Source: JBAYNS01 sp041678625
GTDB lineage: Bacteria > Patescibacteriota > Gracilibacteria > Peribacterales > Peribacteraceae
Assembly (NCBI GenBank): GCA_041678625.1
Contig: JBAYNS010000072.1
Span: forward strand, 1 to 6,341
Length of the DNA stretch: 6,341 bases
Reading direction: 5' to 3'
A model generated the notes under the pieces. It ran no database searches. It was not told the DNA's origin and saw only the letters and a list, made by a program, of their open reading frames with translations. The position numbers and the translations under genes were made by a program. The first letter of the stretch is position 1. Each line of letters begins with the position of its first letter. Shown piece after piece: positions 5,824-6,341 of this stretch.

Positions 5824-6341
5824 ATGCCCAGCATTGTCCCGACAGCAACGCACGTCTTTCCCCTCCGTTTCTACAACCTGAAGTCTTACAAATGGCCATC
5901 CGGACGGAAGGTTCTTTCTTTCCTGTCTTTTGCCGATGCCTTCACCTATCTCATCGAGCACTATGCGTTGCAGAAGGCAACGCTTCTTGTCCCCTCTTTG
6001 TACTGTCAGGAAACGTTGGAGTATTTTCGTCGTTACTGTCATCTGGTTTTCTATACGATCAATCCCGAAACTCTGGATGCGGACAGAGAGGATTTCACGA
6101 ACATACTCCGGTCATCACAGCCGCGCATCGTGCTCCTTTATAATGTGCTGGGCAAAGAGACCGTGCTGCATCAGCAAACAGAATGGGTGCGTTCTTTGCG
6201 TGATGATGCGGTGATCATCAGCGATATGGCGCATTCGCTTCTGCCGCTCCATCCGCTCACCGTTCTCCATCCGCGCCATTTCTTCATTGATAGTGCGCGA
6301 AAGTGCACTCCGCACATGGTCTCTCACCTCGTCTGCCCTCC
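5824..6341 (+). CDS. DegT/DnrJ/EryC1-like PLP aminotransferase (partial)
   Basis: The frame is open from ATG 5824 to the window end, giving 172 residues with the 3' end missing. It shows a fold-type-I PLP layout: an N-terminal segment with SGRKV (26-30), a P-S-L-Y-C-Q-E motif (57-63) like the PSYxC of DegT relatives, VLLYNVLGK (103-111), an Asp-x-x-His motif I-S-D134-M-A-H137 expected to hold the pyridine nitrogen, and F-I-D-S-A-R-K160, where K160 is the probable Schiff-base lysine (S-x-R-K pattern seen in DegT-like proteins). The reaction would be a PLP-dependent amino transfer, possibly on a sugar or small keto acid. It starts 4 bp after the epimerase stop, with only a weak AGGC upstream, so it belongs to the same operon. 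The C-terminal domain and substrate pocket are not visible, so the substrate is not assignable. Confidence 0.7.
   Translation, partial: MPSIVPTATHVFPLRFYNLKSYKWPSGRKVLSFLSFADAFTYLIEHYALQKATLLVPSLYCQETLEYFRRYCHLVFYTINPETLDADREDFTNILRSSQPRIVLLYNVLGKETVLHQQTEWVRSLRDDAVIISDMAHSLLPLHPLTVLHPRHFFIDSARKCTPHMVSHLVCP

Noticed and set aside
5930..6214. Plus-strand 94-codon frame
   Set aside because: It is an alternative frame inside the DegT-like gene, whose own frame from 5824 carries PLP-enzyme motifs.
1..6341. CRISPR array, tRNA, rRNA, insertion sequence or phage gene
   Set aside because: No regularly spaced repeats, cloverleaf, rRNA core sequence, transposase or integrase motif was seen.

Overview
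This 6.3-kb window looks like part of a compact bacterial genome at moderate GC, by eye a little under 50%. All credible genes lie on the plus strand, with short gaps or overlaps. TGA ends two of the genes inside start/stop overlaps, so TGA is a normal stop here and the TGA-as-glycine lineages are unlikely. Start codons mostly lack a Shine-Dalgarno sequence. The taxon cannot be fixed from this sequence. A candidate-phylum (CPR/Patescibacteria-like) or other environmental bacterium is only a guess.

Positions 1-246 hold no convincing gene. Instead there is a nested inverted-repeat region (9-125) with a perfect 8-bp hairpin, resembling a REP-type or otherwise structured repeat. A good sigma70-type promoter (TTGACT-17-TATATT, 247-275), with a small palindrome just upstream, then drives two small genes. 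The first is a Gly/Cys-rich DUF5320-type protein (300-554) and the second is a DUF134/UPF0251 helix-turn-helix protein (589-867). These families commonly occur together near iron-sulfur or NifX/NifB-like genes. No such partner is visible here.

From 987 to the window end there is a tightly packed set of four genes: (i) a 787-aa fusion of two different ATP-grasp ligase modules, an L-amino-acid-ligase/carnosine-synthase-like half and a D-Ala-D-Ala-ligase-like half; (ii) a 468-aa PP-loop protein resembling MurL, the ATP-dependent epimerase that inverts the terminal Glu of UDP-MurNAc-L-Ala-L-Glu; (iii) an enolase-superfamily dipeptide epimerase; and (iv) a DegT/DnrJ/EryC1-like PLP enzyme cut off by the window end. 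Successive genes overlap by 4 and 14 bp and are then separated by 4 bp, which indicates an operon.

Taken together, the operon looks like an NRPS-independent, non-ribosomal route to a short peptide containing D-residues. The tandem ligase would form the peptide bonds, the two unrelated epimerases would invert residues in the peptide, and the PLP enzyme would supply or modify a building block. The product is unknown. Two residue-level clues suggest it is not ordinary murein Ala-Glu chemistry. The dipeptide epimerase has Glu33 where the Ala-Glu epimerase of B. subtilis has the Glu-binding Arg24. The Ddl-like half carries Lys723/Glu725 in place of the usual R-x-D pair. This cluster is the best candidate in the window for an undescribed system.
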